DNA of 64,000 nucleotides, from positions 1 through 64,000 of the forward strand of contig WGNQ01000013.1 in the NCBI GenBank assembly GCA_016124455.1, given 5' to 3'. The translations under genes and the position numbers were made by a program. Under the pieces are notes generated by a model. That model was not told the DNA's origin and ran no database searches. It was given only the letters and a program-made list of their open reading frames with translations. The stretch is from Sideroxydans sp. (GTDB taxonomy: Bacteria; Pseudomonadota; Gammaproteobacteria; Burkholderiales; Gallionellaceae). This document shows positions 49,945 through 59,067 of this stretch, in pieces. How positions within the stretch are numbered: the first letter of the stretch is position 1; each line of letters begins with the position of its first letter.

Positions 49945-50480
49945 GGCGCGGTCTCGGTGAAGTCGGGATAACCGGCATCCCGCTCCGAGATAACAACCGC
50001 TTTTTCTGGCCAGTCTATGGAGAATGCGGGGTCATTCCATCTGACCCCCGCGGCACATTCAGGGTGGAAGAACTCGGACATCTGGTAGAGCACCTCGGCA
50101 TCATCCGTGAGTGTCAGGAAACCGTGCGCAAATCCCCGGGGAATGTAGAGTGCACGCCTGTTTTCTGCCGAAAGCTCGGCTCCGAACCATTTTCGGAAGG
50201 TGCCGGAATCGGGGCGAAGGTCGATCATGACGTCATACACCTTCCCCTGGGTGCAGCGCACAACTTTTGTTTCTTCATATGGCATTTTCTGAAAATGCAT
50301 GCCCCTGAGCGTTCCTTTTTTCCTGTTGAAGGAGATGTTGCACTGGACAAGTGACGGGTCTAGTCCGTGCGCGGCAAATTCCTCCCTGCAGAAAGTCCTG
50401 GCGAAGAATCCCCTGTCGTCCGAAATCGGTTCGGGCTCGATCAGAAATGCACCGGCAAGCGGGAGTGGAACGAACCGCAT
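49941..50480 (-). CDS. NDP-4-keto-6-deoxysugar 3,5-epimerase (RfbC-like)
   Basis: The 179-aa cupin enzyme resembles RmlC/RfbC: DDRGFFARTFCREEF, NISFNRKKGTLRGMHFQ (catalytic His in LRGMHFQ), and the LYIPRGFAHGFLTL segment. RmlC acts on dTDP sugars, but here it would probably act on a CDP sugar made by the adjacent rfbF-rfbG. It may epimerise at C3, C5 or both; this cannot be decided from sequence. Confidence 0.85.
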   Translation of the reverse strand: MRFVPLPLAGAFLIEPEPISDDRGFFARTFCREEFAAHGLDPSLVQCNISFNRKKGTLRGMHFQKMPYEETKVVRCTQGKVYDVMIDLRPDSGTFRKWFGAELSAENRRALYIPRGFAHGFLTLTDDAEVLYQMSEFFHPECAAGVRWNDPAFSIDWPEKAVVISERDAGYPDFTETAP

Positions 50481-50481
50481 G

Positions 50482-51705
50482 TCAGAGTTCCCGGGTTTCG
50501 GGTATGGCTACCGCGAACTTGCCGCCCCAATCGCGGACATGGGCCAGTTGCTGCATCACCTCTGTTTTGATGTTCCAGGGCAGAATCAGCACGATGTCGG
50601 GCTTGCGTTCGCGCATGACGTCAGGATGCAGGATCGGGACATGGGTGCCGGGCAGGTATTTCCCTTGCTTGGAAGGCGCTGCGTCACACACCCAAGGTAG
50701 CAAGTCGGGTTTGATCCCTGCAAAATTGAGCAGGGTGCAGCCCTTCGCTGCCGCACCGTAGCCAGCCACTTTCCTGCCTGCCCGTTTCTGTTCGATCAAA
50801 AACAGCAATAGGTCGTCCTTTACCTTTTCGGCGCGGGCCTGAAACTGACGATAGATTTCCAGGCTTCGCATCCCCCTGCGAAATTCTTCTGCAAGCAGGG
50901 TGTCAACCGCGGAAACTGTCGCGCGAACGTCATCGGCATGGCAGCCGTAGATCCGCAGACTGCCGCCATGGGTACTCAGCTCCTCCACGTCGCAAACCCG
51001 CAAACCAGCCTTTTCAAAGACCCGGCTCACCGAATAAAGCGACAGATAGGAGAAGTGCTCATGGTAGACGGTATCGAACTGAGTATGTTCCAGCAGGCGC
51101 ATCAGATGGGGAAATTCCAGCGTGACAGTGCCGCCGGGCTTGAGCGCGGCTTTGAGCCCCGCAGTGAAATCGTTGATATCCGGAACATGTGCGTACACAT
51201 TGTTGCCAAGGATGAGATCGGCCTGTCTGCCTTGGGACGCAAGTTGCCGCGCCAGAGACTGCCCGAAGAACTCGCGGAGCACGGGGATACCTAATTTTTC
51301 TGCCGCATCTGCGGTGCTGGCGGTGGGTTCGATTCCCAGGCAGGGAATGCCCGACACGACGAAATTCTTCAGCAGATAACCATCGTTGGCAGCAACTTCG
51401 ATCACGAGGCTGTCTTGGTTCAATCCGAGTCGTTCGGTGATCATGTCGGTGTAATTTCCGGCATGCGCGAGCCAGCTCGACGAGGTCGAAGAAAAATAGG
51501 CGTAGTCCGCGCTGAATAGCTCGTCGGCCTGGGCATAATCCTCGGTCTGCACCAGCCAGCAATATTCGCAAACGTACAGCTTGAGCGGGTAATAGCGTTC
51601 CGGCTTATTGAGGTCGACCTCGCTCAGATAGGCGTTGGACGGGGGGGCGAATCCCAGATCCAGAAAAACATGCTCGAGAGGATGATGGCAGTGACGGCAG
51701 TTCAT
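50482..51705 (-). CDS. NDP-hexose C-methyltransferase (TylC3/TcaB9-like)
   Basis: The 407-aa protein has the family's three parts: an N-terminal zinc domain (CRHCHHPL...CEYCWLVQ), a SAM-binding core (VIEVAANDGYLL) and a C-terminal Rossmann-like half (VAGYGAAAKGCTLLNFAG). The YHEHFSYLS segment matches the catalytic Tyr-x-Glu-His pattern known for the C-3'-methyltransferase TcaB9. Such enzymes methylate a 4-ketosugar at C3, making a branched sugar. The start MNCRHCHH at 51705 is chosen; the open frame extends to 51963 within rfbG. Confidence 0.88.
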   Translation of the reverse strand: MNCRHCHHPLEHVFLDLGFAPPSNAYLSEVDLNKPERYYPLKLYVCEYCWLVQTEDYAQADELFSADYAYFSSTSSSWLAHAGNYTDMITERLGLNQDSLVIEVAANDGYLLKNFVVSGIPCLGIEPTASTADAAEKLGIPVLREFFGQSLARQLASQGRQADLILGNNVYAHVPDINDFTAGLKAALKPGGTVTLEFPHLMRLLEHTQFDTVYHEHFSYLSLYSVSRVFEKAGLRVCDVEELSTHGGSLRIYGCHADDVRATVSAVDTLLAEEFRRGMRSLEIYRQFQARAEKVKDDLLLFLIEQKRAGRKVAGYGAAAKGCTLLNFAGIKPDLLPWVCDAAPSKQGKYLPGTHVPILHPDVMRERKPDIVLILPWNIKTEVMQQLAHVRDWGGKFAVAIPETREL

Positions 51706-51713
51706 AAGGATGC

Positions 51714-52763
51714 TTACTCCTGAAATTCGAGAATTTGTTCGATGGTAAATGCTCGCATGTCCTGATTGCAGAGATGCGCTTTGTGCCAAGCAATAATCTT
51801 CCGGAGCGAAGTCTCCAGATCCCATTTCGACTGCCAGTTCAGACGGCTCCTGGCTTTGGAGCAATCGAGCTTGAGATAGTGCGCTTCGTGCGGGTGATCG
51901 GTTCCGTCCAGAACCCAGCTCGCCCCGTCTCCCCATAACCCGGTGAATTGCTCCGCAATCCATTGTACCGGCCTGGCATCGTCTTCACGTGGGCCAAAGT
52001 TCCAACCTTCGGCATGGACACTCCTTTCTTCATACAATTTCCGGGCAAGGAGCAAATAGCCGGAGAGGGGCTCCATAACATGCTGCCAGGGGCGGATCGC
52101 ATGGGGATTCCTGATCAGCACCGGGCGGCGCTCTACAACCGCGCGCACCATGTCCGGAACAAGACGATCCGTGGCCCAATCGCCTCCACCAATCACATTG
52201 CCGGCCCGTCCGCTCGCTACTGCGATAGGGGAATCCCGGAAGAACGACTGCCTGTAGGCCGAAGTTACCAGTTCGGCACAACCTTTGCTGTTCGAATAAG
52301 GGTCGTAGCCGCCCATTGCCTCGTTTTCGCGATAACCCCAGATCCATTCCCTGTTTTCGTAACATTTGTCGCTGGTAACGTTTACCACGGCCCTGACACT
52401 CGGGGTATGCCGGACAGCCTCAAGCACATTTACCGCCCCCATCACGTTGGTCGAATAGGTTTCGACCGGATTCAGGTAGGAATATCTAACCAGGGATTGG
52501 GCTGCCATGTGTATCACGACTTCCGGCTGATATTCCAGCATGGCTCGCTGAAATGCACTTAGATCGCGGATGTCACCATGAAGCGAGACCATGCCTTGCG
52601 CAACCCGTGCTACATCGAACAGACTGGGGGTGCTCGGCGGAGCAAGTGCATACCCCACCACCTCGGCTCCGAGCGATTGCAGCCAGAGACAAAGCCAAGA
52701 TCCCTTGAATCCGGTATGTCCGGTAACGAGAACTTTCTTATCTTTCCAGAACCCCGCGTTCAT
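51714..52763 (-). CDS. rfbG: CDP-glucose 4,6-dehydratase
   Basis: The 349-aa extended SDR makes CDP-4-keto-6-deoxyglucose. It has [14 protein letters not shown], the specific RfbG segment [41 protein letters not shown] (YxxxK) and [11 protein letters not shown]. The start [10 protein letters not shown] at 52763 overlaps the rfbF stop as ATGA. Confidence 0.95.
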   Translation of the reverse strand: MNAGFWKDKKVLVTGHTGFKGSWLCLWLQSLGAEVVGYALAPPSTPSLFDVARVAQGMVSLHGDIRDLSAFQRAMLEYQPEVVIHMAAQSLVRYSYLNPVETYSTNVMGAVNVLEAVRHTPSVRAVVNVTSDKCYENREWIWGYRENEAMGGYDPYSNSKGCAELVTSAYRQSFFRDSPIAVASGRAGNVIGGGDWATDRLVPDMVRAVVERRPVLIRNPHAIRPWQHVMEPLSGYLLLARKLYEERSVHAEGWNFGPREDDARPVQWIAEQFTGLWGDGASWVLDGTDHPHEAHYLKLDCSKARSRLNWQSKWDLETSLRKIIAWHKAHLCNQDMRAFTIEQILEFQE

Positions 52764-53530
52764 GACCATATCTTCCAAGGCGCCTTTTGGGTCGACCATA
52801 ATTCTTCCAGATGATTTTTGTCACGCAGGGTATCCATGGGCTGCCAGAAGCCGTGATGCAGATAAGCAGATAAATTGCCTTCTTCTGCCAGATATTCCAA
52901 AGGGTCTTTTTCCCAAACTGTCGCATCCCCCTCGATATGGTCGATGACTTTCGGCGACAGTACGAAGAATCCGCCATTGATCCACCCCCCATCTCCTTGG
53001 GGTTTTTCTTCGAAGCCCTTGACTGTCCGGCCTTCCAGATGCAAAGAACCGAACCGCCCTACCGGTTGAACTGCGGTAACGGTGGCAAGCTTGCCCTGCT
53101 TCCTGTGGAAATCGACCAGGCTGGAAATATCGATATCCGAAACACCGTCTCCATAAGTGAAACAGAAATCTTCTTCCCCGAGGTATTGTTTTACCCGTTT
53201 CAGACGCCCCCCGGTCATGGTTTGCTCTCCAGTGTCGACCAGAGTGATTTTCCAGGGTTCGGCATTGTTCTGGTGGATAGCCATGCTGTTTGCCGCCATG
53301 TCGAAAGTGACATCGGACATGTGCAAAAAATAGTTTGCGAAATATTCCTTGATGACATATCCCTTGTAGCCACAGCAGACGATAAACTCATTGATACCGT
53401 GGGAGGAGTATATTTTCATGATATGCCAGAGAATCGGCTTGCCCCCGATCTCAATCATGGGCTTGGGTTTTGCCGCGGTTTCCTCGGATATCCGCGTGCC
53501 CAATCCGCCTGCCAGAATAACTGCTTTCAT
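52760..53530 (-). CDS. rfbF: Glucose-1-phosphate cytidylyltransferase
   Basis: The 256-aa nucleotidyltransferase makes CDP-glucose. [53 protein letters not shown] and the [13 protein letters not shown] stretch are typical. It starts the rfbF-rfbG-C-methyltransferase-epimerase-reductase set, all on the minus strand with minimal spacing. The lack of an rfbH (3-dehydrase) argues against a CDP-3,6-dideoxy sugar. Confidence 0.95.
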   Translation of the reverse strand: MKAVILAGGLGTRISEETAAKPKPMIEIGGKPILWHIMKIYSSHGINEFIVCCGYKGYVIKEYFANYFLHMSDVTFDMAANSMAIHQNNAEPWKITLVDTGEQTMTGGRLKRVKQYLGEEDFCFTYGDGVSDIDISSLVDFHRKQGKLATVTAVQPVGRFGSLHLEGRTVKGFEEKPQGDGGWINGGFFVLSPKVIDHIEGDATVWEKDPLEYLAEEGNLSAYLHHGFWQPMDTLRDKNHLEELWSTQKAPWKIWS

Positions 53531-53557
53531 GAAAATACCTTTCTTATCATACTAATT

Positions 53558-56083
53558 CTACAGTAGTGCGACATGCTTTTTCAAAAATGCGCGCCCGACT
53601 CTCGAGTCCGAACCATAACTGTAGTGCCCCGGTCTCATCAATCCCTTGAATTTTGCCTGCAACGCCTCGTCAACTGGATCGTACGTCAATCGGCCTTCGA
53701 CCCTGTCCAGCTGTTCGAGCGCCAAATCTCGAATATCCTCGGTCGTATTGTCTATCACGCTAATGCCCGCCTGTTCATGTTCATGAGTCAGACGCAAATC
53801 GCCAATGGATGTCCCCAGAATTTCGGGAAACGCAAGAAGGCGCTGGTCTTTTTCGGACCAGATCAGTTTCGGTATGCCGATGTCTGCCCCCCCATATGGC
53901 AATACCACAGAGACAGGGGATTGATTGGCCAATGCCACCGGAACGCCGAAGGCGCTGGCCACCAGGAAGGGGCCAGATGAATTGCCGAGAAAGAACCGGC
54001 ATCGCGCAAAAAGAAACAGGTCCATCCAGTCCGACTTGAGAGGGCTGTGCGCATAGTCGATGGTATTCCGCATGGGCGACATTTTTTTCATTGAGGGGTC
54101 GCCTATCCGGATGCACCACCCCCCACGGTCGACGATCGCCTTCATGGCCATCTGATAACTTTCGATGGCACTGTTCCTGTGGGAGTGGAAGTGTTCGTCA
54201 TGAACCGAATAACCGCCTTCACGGCTATGCACGCAGACAAACCATGCGCCGGGGGGCAATCCGAGCTGCAGCAGGCATTTCTCGCCGCGGGCGACATCCT
54301 CCTGTTTGAGCGACAACAACGGCGGACGGCCTCCCCATTGCCTCTGAATGCCATAGAAAGGCGCCGTTTCGTTTATCGCGGTAGTGTACTCGTATATATT
54401 CAGCCGCAATAGGCGGTGGCTGGCCAATGGATTCAGCATCTTGCAAAGCCACGGCGAGCTGATCGCCCTGATGTAACGACACCAGTATCCGAGCAGAGCT
54501 TTGTTGGCAACCTTGTCTTTCGGGGCGAGGAGAATGGCATGGTGTTGAGGGACGAGCCCGAGCTGTCTTTCCTTGATGTAACAGTCGACATCGCATGCCA
54601 AATGTCCTATCCGGTCGATATTCGTCCAGAGAAACCGGACACCTAACGATTTCAGAACAAGCACCGGAACCAGGAGAAGCACTTCCTTCAATGGCCTGGA
54701 AAGCACTGCCAACGATCTGCCTATATGCAGCGCCTGCCCGGTCCATTCCCTGCGGCATTCCGAAAAAATGAAGGTGCCCCAACCCAGTCCAATGAGGACT
54801 GCCGCTAAATAGGCAAAGGATATGCCGGTGACGCCGAAGTACTTTGCGCAGATTATCGTCGAAATACCGACCGTACTGCCCATGACAACCGAAAGCACCA
54901 GAAACGGTTCGCGCTTGAAGGATCGCAGATAGCTTGACTGTACCGAAGATACTTGATTGAGCGCTTCGGCGAATATGAAGATACCGATCGGCAACATGGG
55001 GAGCAACCTCAGGCGTAGTGCCGGGCTATAATAATCAAGTATTAAAATTATTCCGAGCAATAATGCGCCGCCCAGAATGGCTATCCAGAAGGAAATCATG
55101 GCTGTTTTGCGTACAATCTGATCGAGTGCCTGAAACTTCTTTTGAGACACTAGCGCGCCAAACTCGGGAACTTTTACCTGCAGCCAGGTGCCTGCCAGAC
55201 CGGACACACCGCTGATAAGTGCCCAGGTCATTCCGAATTGACCGGCAACGACGGGGCCCTGGAAATGGAACAGAGCTGGCGTAAACAGGGAAAACATGAA
55301 ATAACCGCTTATCCAGCTAAGCGCAATTCGCCACTGCAGTGGCAGAATGTCGTGCTTCCAGTCGACCGATTCGGATTTCTCGGCATAACGCAGGGATGCG
55401 AGAAAATGACGATATTTGCGCCACAGAAATCCAAGTGCCCAACACGTGCCTATGGCAGAAGCTATCAAGCCTGTCCATAGTTGAGCTCCCATGAGCAATG
55501 CGACCCACACGGCCGGATATCTCAGGGACATTTCCACAAAGCGGTAGAAGTAAATGCGTTCGACTTGCTCACAGCCCTGCAGAATTGCCCAGGCCGGCAC
55601 AAACGCAAGATTCAGGCCGGTGAGAATACACAACCCGATCCATGGGCCTTGCCAGTGTATCTGGGGGCCGAGCGATGATTTTGTCGACAGGAAAAAATAG
55701 CCGCCGACAGCAAGCAGTATAGTGAAAAATACTGCGGCCGCAACGAACCAGCGAAAACCGAGAGCAGCAAGGCTGGACAGCCTCGATAACGCAACGGGAT
55801 CTCCTTCAATGCGTCCACGTTCGTTCAGGGACAGTTTGGCCCATTCGTGACTGGCAAACGTTGTGATCACACCCGACAGGCCAAGTTCGACGAAGACTTG
55901 AAGGGCCAGCAGGCTGAAAAAAGTGTAGTGATAGCCTTGCAGTTCCGGAGAGAATTTTTTGGCAATCAGGATGGCCGTGATGGGGCCGGAGAGTCCTGCC
56001 AGTATTTTTCCGGACAAGCCCCATACGACTGCGCGATTGAGGTGAGCTACGCGGACAAGCCAGTTCAGGGCAGCGGCGCTCAT
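53558..56083 (-). CDS. Fusion of Wzx-like polysaccharide flippase and TIGR04372-like glycosyltransferase
   Basis: The 841-aa protein has two parts in a single uninterrupted frame. Residues about 1-455 are a multi-helix (about 12-14) membrane domain of the MATE/Wzx type, beginning NRAVVWGLSGKILAGLSGPITAIL. Residues about 480-841 look like a soluble glycosyltransferase domain of the TIGR04372 type: FVCVHSREGGYSVHDEHFHSHRNS, GGWCIRIGDPSMKKM, RCRFFLGNSSGPFLVASAFGVPVA. Usually these are separate genes. A decayed copy of the C-terminal portion lies just upstream at 56463-56738, so recombination may have made the fusion. Confidence 0.82.
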   Translation of the reverse strand: MSAAALNWLVRVAHLNRAVVWGLSGKILAGLSGPITAILIAKKFSPELQGYHYTFFSLLALQVFVELGLSGVITTFASHEWAKLSLNERGRIEGDPVALSRLSSLAALGFRWFVAAAVFFTILLAVGGYFFLSTKSSLGPQIHWQGPWIGLCILTGLNLAFVPAWAILQGCEQVERIYFYRFVEMSLRYPAVWVALLMGAQLWTGLIASAIGTCWALGFLWRKYRHFLASLRYAEKSESVDWKHDILPLQWRIALSWISGYFMFSLFTPALFHFQGPVVAGQFGMTWALISGVSGLAGTWLQVKVPEFGALVSQKKFQALDQIVRKTAMISFWIAILGGALLLGIILILDYYSPALRLRLLPMLPIGIFIFAEALNQVSSVQSSYLRSFKREPFLVLSVVMGSTVGISTIICAKYFGVTGISFAYLAAVLIGLGWGTFIFSECRREWTGQALHIGRSLAVLSRPLKEVLLLVPVLVLKSLGVRFLWTNIDRIGHLACDVDCYIKERQLGLVPQHHAILLAPKDKVANKALLGYWCRYIRAISSPWLCKMLNPLASHRLLRLNIYEYTTAINETAPFYGIQRQWGGRPPLLSLKQEDVARGEKCLLQLGLPPGAWFVCVHSREGGYSVHDEHFHSHRNSAIESYQMAMKAIVDRGGWCIRIGDPSMKKMSPMRNTIDYAHSPLKSDWMDLFLFARCRFFLGNSSGPFLVASAFGVPVALANQSPVSVVLPYGGADIGIPKLIWSEKDQRLLAFPEILGTSIGDLRLTHEHEQAGISVIDNTTEDIRDLALEQLDRVEGRLTYDPVDEALQAKFKGLMRPGHYSYGSDSRVGRAFLKKHVALL

Positions 56084-56462
56084 AGAACTGAGATTCTTTC
56101 TGTTGAACTATATGCTACCAATTTTTTATATTGTAGCGCGTTGAAACTGTCTTTCAGGAACCACACCTGCGTTTTTCGGCCAAGGACTGGGTGCAGCCGT
56201 TTCAGATCATGGAACATTTCGATATGCTTAAAGTTGGCTAGATTCGTCTCTTCAGAGCAGGTGACCTAACGAAATTCATGTGCCCGCCCATCCTCTGCGA
56301 ATTTTTCTGGAAAGTGGCGCTGGTGAATTCGCTGCCCGGATCCGAATGTTCAATTCATTTGTCGGGCGCATTGTACTCTAACAATCAGGACTTATGAAAT
56401 CAGGGATTCTCGTGTTGAATTCCGCTGGGCCAGGCATGGCCGGGGTTTGCCGAGAACTGGGA
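56084..56462. other. Intergenic region upstream of flippase fusion
   Basis: This stretch contains the likely minus-strand leader of the flippase fusion; TATAGT and TACAAT boxes occur in its first 60 bases on that strand but without a well-placed -35. No gene is supported; a short plus-strand frame from 56394 only overlaps the pseudogene remnant that follows. Confidence 0.35.
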
Positions 56463-56738
56463 TTAAAGAAGTGCGGCATGCTTTTTCCAGAAATGCACGC
56501 CCGGCAATTGGAGCCTTGCCTGCCGTGGCGCAGCTTCATCAGCGCACATGAAGTGCGCCTGCAATCCGGCGGGGGTTATTAGGTCACTTTTCCTCAGCCC
56601 TCTTCAGCCGTTCAAGCGCCAAATCGCGGGTGAAAAAGCGCACCTCAATGATCCGGGCGGAGGGATCAACAAATTCCGGAGGTTCAGAATGGCATGCTCA
56701 TGGTTGGCCTGCTCCATTCTCGGCGATATTGCGCAATG
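56463..56738 (-). pseudogene. Decayed C-terminal fragment of a TIGR04372-like glycosyltransferase gene
   Basis: On the minus strand this stretch resembles the last 80 codons of the flippase-glycosyltransferase fusion. One frame gives RDLALERLKRAEE (fusion: RDLALEQLDRVEG). After a stop and a frame change come LQAHFM and finally KKHAALL with a TAA at 56463-56465 (fusion: LQAKFK and KKHVALL). Several frameshifts and internal stops show it is nonfunctional. It sits between the nucleotidyltransferase gene and the fusion gene, in the same orientation. Confidence 0.85.
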
Positions 56739-57572
56739 TTAGCTCCCTTGCTCGCTATGAAGGGTTGGCGACAGCATGGGGCTGACCAGCAACCGTTCGA
56801 TTACCGAGGGCAGGTCCCCCTCACGGGATTTTAGAATGTGAAGCCATGCTTTCCTGTTTTGCTCGAGGGATGGCATAACTGGAAAATCCCGGTTTGCTTC
56901 GGCCCAGCTTGCAACCGTCCCAATGTCCCGGTGATAGGATAAATTCGGGAAAGTGGAAATGCGCCCCATCATGAACGGGATTACTTCGGTGCTGAAATCG
57001 ATCTCTTCCTTGCCAAGCGCTGCCATGAAATCCACGACTGAAGGTTCCAGTATGTAAACCGCAGCATTGGCAAGATTGCCCGGCGGCGAAGGAACCTTCT
57101 CGTGAAATGCCTGCACGATGCCTTGCGCATTGAGTTCCACAATACCGCACGAGCGAGGATCCGGGGTTTCAAAAACCATCATGGTCAGTTCCGTGCCCCT
57201 GGGTCGCGATGCGTGGCACTTGACGAAATCAGGTACATCAAAGAGGGTAAGGTTGTCTGCATGCGCGACAATGAAAGCCTTGTTCTCGAAGAAGGCGCGG
57301 TTCTTCAGTATGGTTCCCCCTGTCCCGAGCAGCCTGTCTTCATGGACGAACTGCACATGGCGCGTCCAGCTGCTTTTACTCAGGAATTCAACCACCAGTG
57401 GCGCCAGGTAATGAGTATTGATCAAGATTTGGTCGACCCCGCCTTGCACCAGGGTTTCCAGCCAGTAATCGAGCAGAGGCCGCCCATGGATAGGAACCAT
57501 GCATTTCGGCAGATGATCGGTGAGTGGCCTCAGCCTTGTTCCCAGGCCGGCGGCTAGAAGGAGCGCACGCAT
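56739..57572 (-). CDS. Sugar-1-phosphate nucleotidyltransferase (HddC/GDP-mannose pyrophosphorylase-like)
   Basis: The 277-aa protein has MRALLLAAGLGTRLRPLTDHLPKCMVPI with the nucleotide-binding GLGTRLRPLT signature, LGTGGTI and VAHADNLTLFDVPD. It resembles HddC, which makes GDP-D-glycero-D-manno-heptose, and mannose-1-phosphate guanylyltransferases. Its gene is 2 bp from a nucleotidyltransferase/kinase fusion that resembles HldE domains, so an activated heptose or similar sugar is a reasonable guess. The nucleotide (GDP or other) is not determined. Confidence 0.75.
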   Translation of the reverse strand: MRALLLAAGLGTRLRPLTDHLPKCMVPIHGRPLLDYWLETLVQGGVDQILINTHYLAPLVVEFLSKSSWTRHVQFVHEDRLLGTGGTILKNRAFFENKAFIVAHADNLTLFDVPDFVKCHASRPRGTELTMMVFETPDPRSCGIVELNAQGIVQAFHEKVPSPPGNLANAAVYILEPSVVDFMAALGKEEIDFSTEVIPFMMGRISTFPNLSYHRDIGTVASWAEANRDFPVMPSLEQNRKAWLHILKSREGDLPSVIERLLVSPMLSPTLHSEQGS

Positions 57573-57574
57573 GG

Positions 57575-59062
57575 TCAGTCGGACAACTCCTGCCTGACGT
57601 CATGCAATGAAATCGGAATATTCCCGACCCGGCTAACCTGACATGCGGCCGCAATCGAACCCAGATAAACGCTTTGCCATATATCTGCTTCGACAGCCAG
57701 CGCCATTGAACTGCAGGTTAACAGGCTGTCTCCCGCGCCGGCGGTATCTTTGGGGGAGGTGTTGAATGCCGGCAAGCGGTCCGTGACGTACTCGCCATTA
57801 TCCCATGAGGCATGTGTGAGCAATCCCTCGGCACCCAGAGTCAGGATGATATTTTTTGCACGAGCTTTTTTGCGCAGTTTTTCCGCAAGGACAACCAGGC
57901 CGGACTCGAAATCGCGAACGGCAAGCCGCGCTTCGCGCTCCGTAGGCGTCAGCAGCATCATGCCCTTAAAGCGGGATACGTCGCCCAGCTGGGAGGAAGA
58001 CTGGCTGTCTGCGACCATCATGATTTTCCGGCGTCTGCAGATATCCGAAATTTCGTCGACCAGCGGCTGGGGAAGGCATCCGTAATTGAAATCGGAAAAA
58101 ATGACGAGATCCGATTTCGGTAAATTTCTTTTCAGCTCAGCCAGCATTTTTTCAGCAATCTGCTGGCTGATCGCATGCTGGCGCAAATGACTCACGCGCA
58201 GCAGGGTCTTCCCTGCGGCACGGTAGCGCTGCTTGAGGGTGGTCGGACGGCTGTCATCCTCGAACACTTCCGCCGTCACCCCGTACTCTTGCAGTTTTTT
58301 TCTGGCGAAATCCGCCGAAGCATCCTTTCCCGAAACCGTGAGGTAACTGACATCGGCTCCCAATGTTTGAGCATGAGCCGCGACGATAGCCGCCCCCCCC
58401 ACAAATTTCTCATGCTGTATCGGCGTGACCACCAGGGTAGGGTCTTCCTGTGACATGCCGACCGGATCGCAGTTGATGTACTCGTCCACGATCAAATCGC
58501 CCAGCACGACCACGCGAAGGCCCTTGAATTTTTCCAGCGTGGCGCGTAGGCCTGCCATGGTGAAGCCGTGACTGGCAGGAAAGCCAGTAGGGCGAACAAT
58601 GGTTGAAAGGTTCGATTCCAGCATTTCCTGCCTGAGCAAATCGATGGAAGAAAATCGCATGTCGCCGGAACTGAACAGCAGCTTGCCGCCATAGCTGTCG
58701 ACGGCCTCCTGTTCGGGGTTGGAGTGAGTTTCGTGTTCCTTGCCTTTGACCACGACCGACGGTTTCAACTCGCGTATGAACTGTGCAGGTGGAGCGCGCA
58801 GAATGAAGGCGTAATCGACAAAGCTGATGGATTTGATCCCTTCTAGCCTTAATTCCTCGGAAATCAGAGAGTCGTGGATGTGGTTCTTATTGACGCCAAC
58901 CACAAGATAATCACCGCATTCGGCGGCAAACCGGAGCAGGCGAAGATGGCCAGGGTGAACCGTGTTGAAATTTCCGGAAACGAAAACAACACGCTTGCCG
59001 GAACCGGCGCTCTCTTTAATGTGGAACAAGACTTGATGTGTGTTGGACATAGTGGGGAGCAT
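57575..59062 (-). CDS. Bifunctional nucleotidyltransferase-PfkB kinase, reversed HldE-like order
   Basis: The 495-aa protein has an N-terminal cytidylyltransferase-like domain (about 20-160; VSGNFNTVHPGHLRLLRFA with HPGH, PSVVVKGKEHE) and a C-terminal PfkB kinase (about 175-490; VVVLGDLIVDEYI, KFVGGAAIVAAHA, and catalytic KDTAGAGDSLL). E. coli HldE, which makes ADP-heptose, has the same two activities in the opposite order (kinase first). Active-site motifs of both domains are intact. It may phosphorylate and activate a heptose or heptose-like sugar. The start at 59062 lacks a strong ribosome site; ATG 59050 is possible. Confidence 0.83.
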   Translation of the reverse strand: MLPTMSNTHQVLFHIKESAGSGKRVVFVSGNFNTVHPGHLRLLRFAAECGDYLVVGVNKNHIHDSLISEELRLEGIKSISFVDYAFILRAPPAQFIRELKPSVVVKGKEHETHSNPEQEAVDSYGGKLLFSSGDMRFSSIDLLRQEMLESNLSTIVRPTGFPASHGFTMAGLRATLEKFKGLRVVVLGDLIVDEYINCDPVGMSQEDPTLVVTPIQHEKFVGGAAIVAAHAQTLGADVSYLTVSGKDASADFARKKLQEYGVTAEVFEDDSRPTTLKQRYRAAGKTLLRVSHLRQHAISQQIAEKMLAELKRNLPKSDLVIFSDFNYGCLPQPLVDEISDICRRRKIMMVADSQSSSQLGDVSRFKGMMLLTPTEREARLAVRDFESGLVVLAEKLRKKARAKNIILTLGAEGLLTHASWDNGEYVTDRLPAFNTSPKDTAGAGDSLLTCSSMALAVEADIWQSVYLGSIAAACQVSRVGNIPISLHDVRQELSD

Positions 59063-59067
59063 TTGCG

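Noticed and set aside
50482-51963. Longer C-methyltransferase start at 51963
   Set aside because: The additional 86 codons lie inside rfbG; MNCRHC at 51705 is the family start.
56394-56582. Short plus-strand frame in the gap
   Set aside because: It overlaps the minus-strand pseudogene remnant and has no recognised features.
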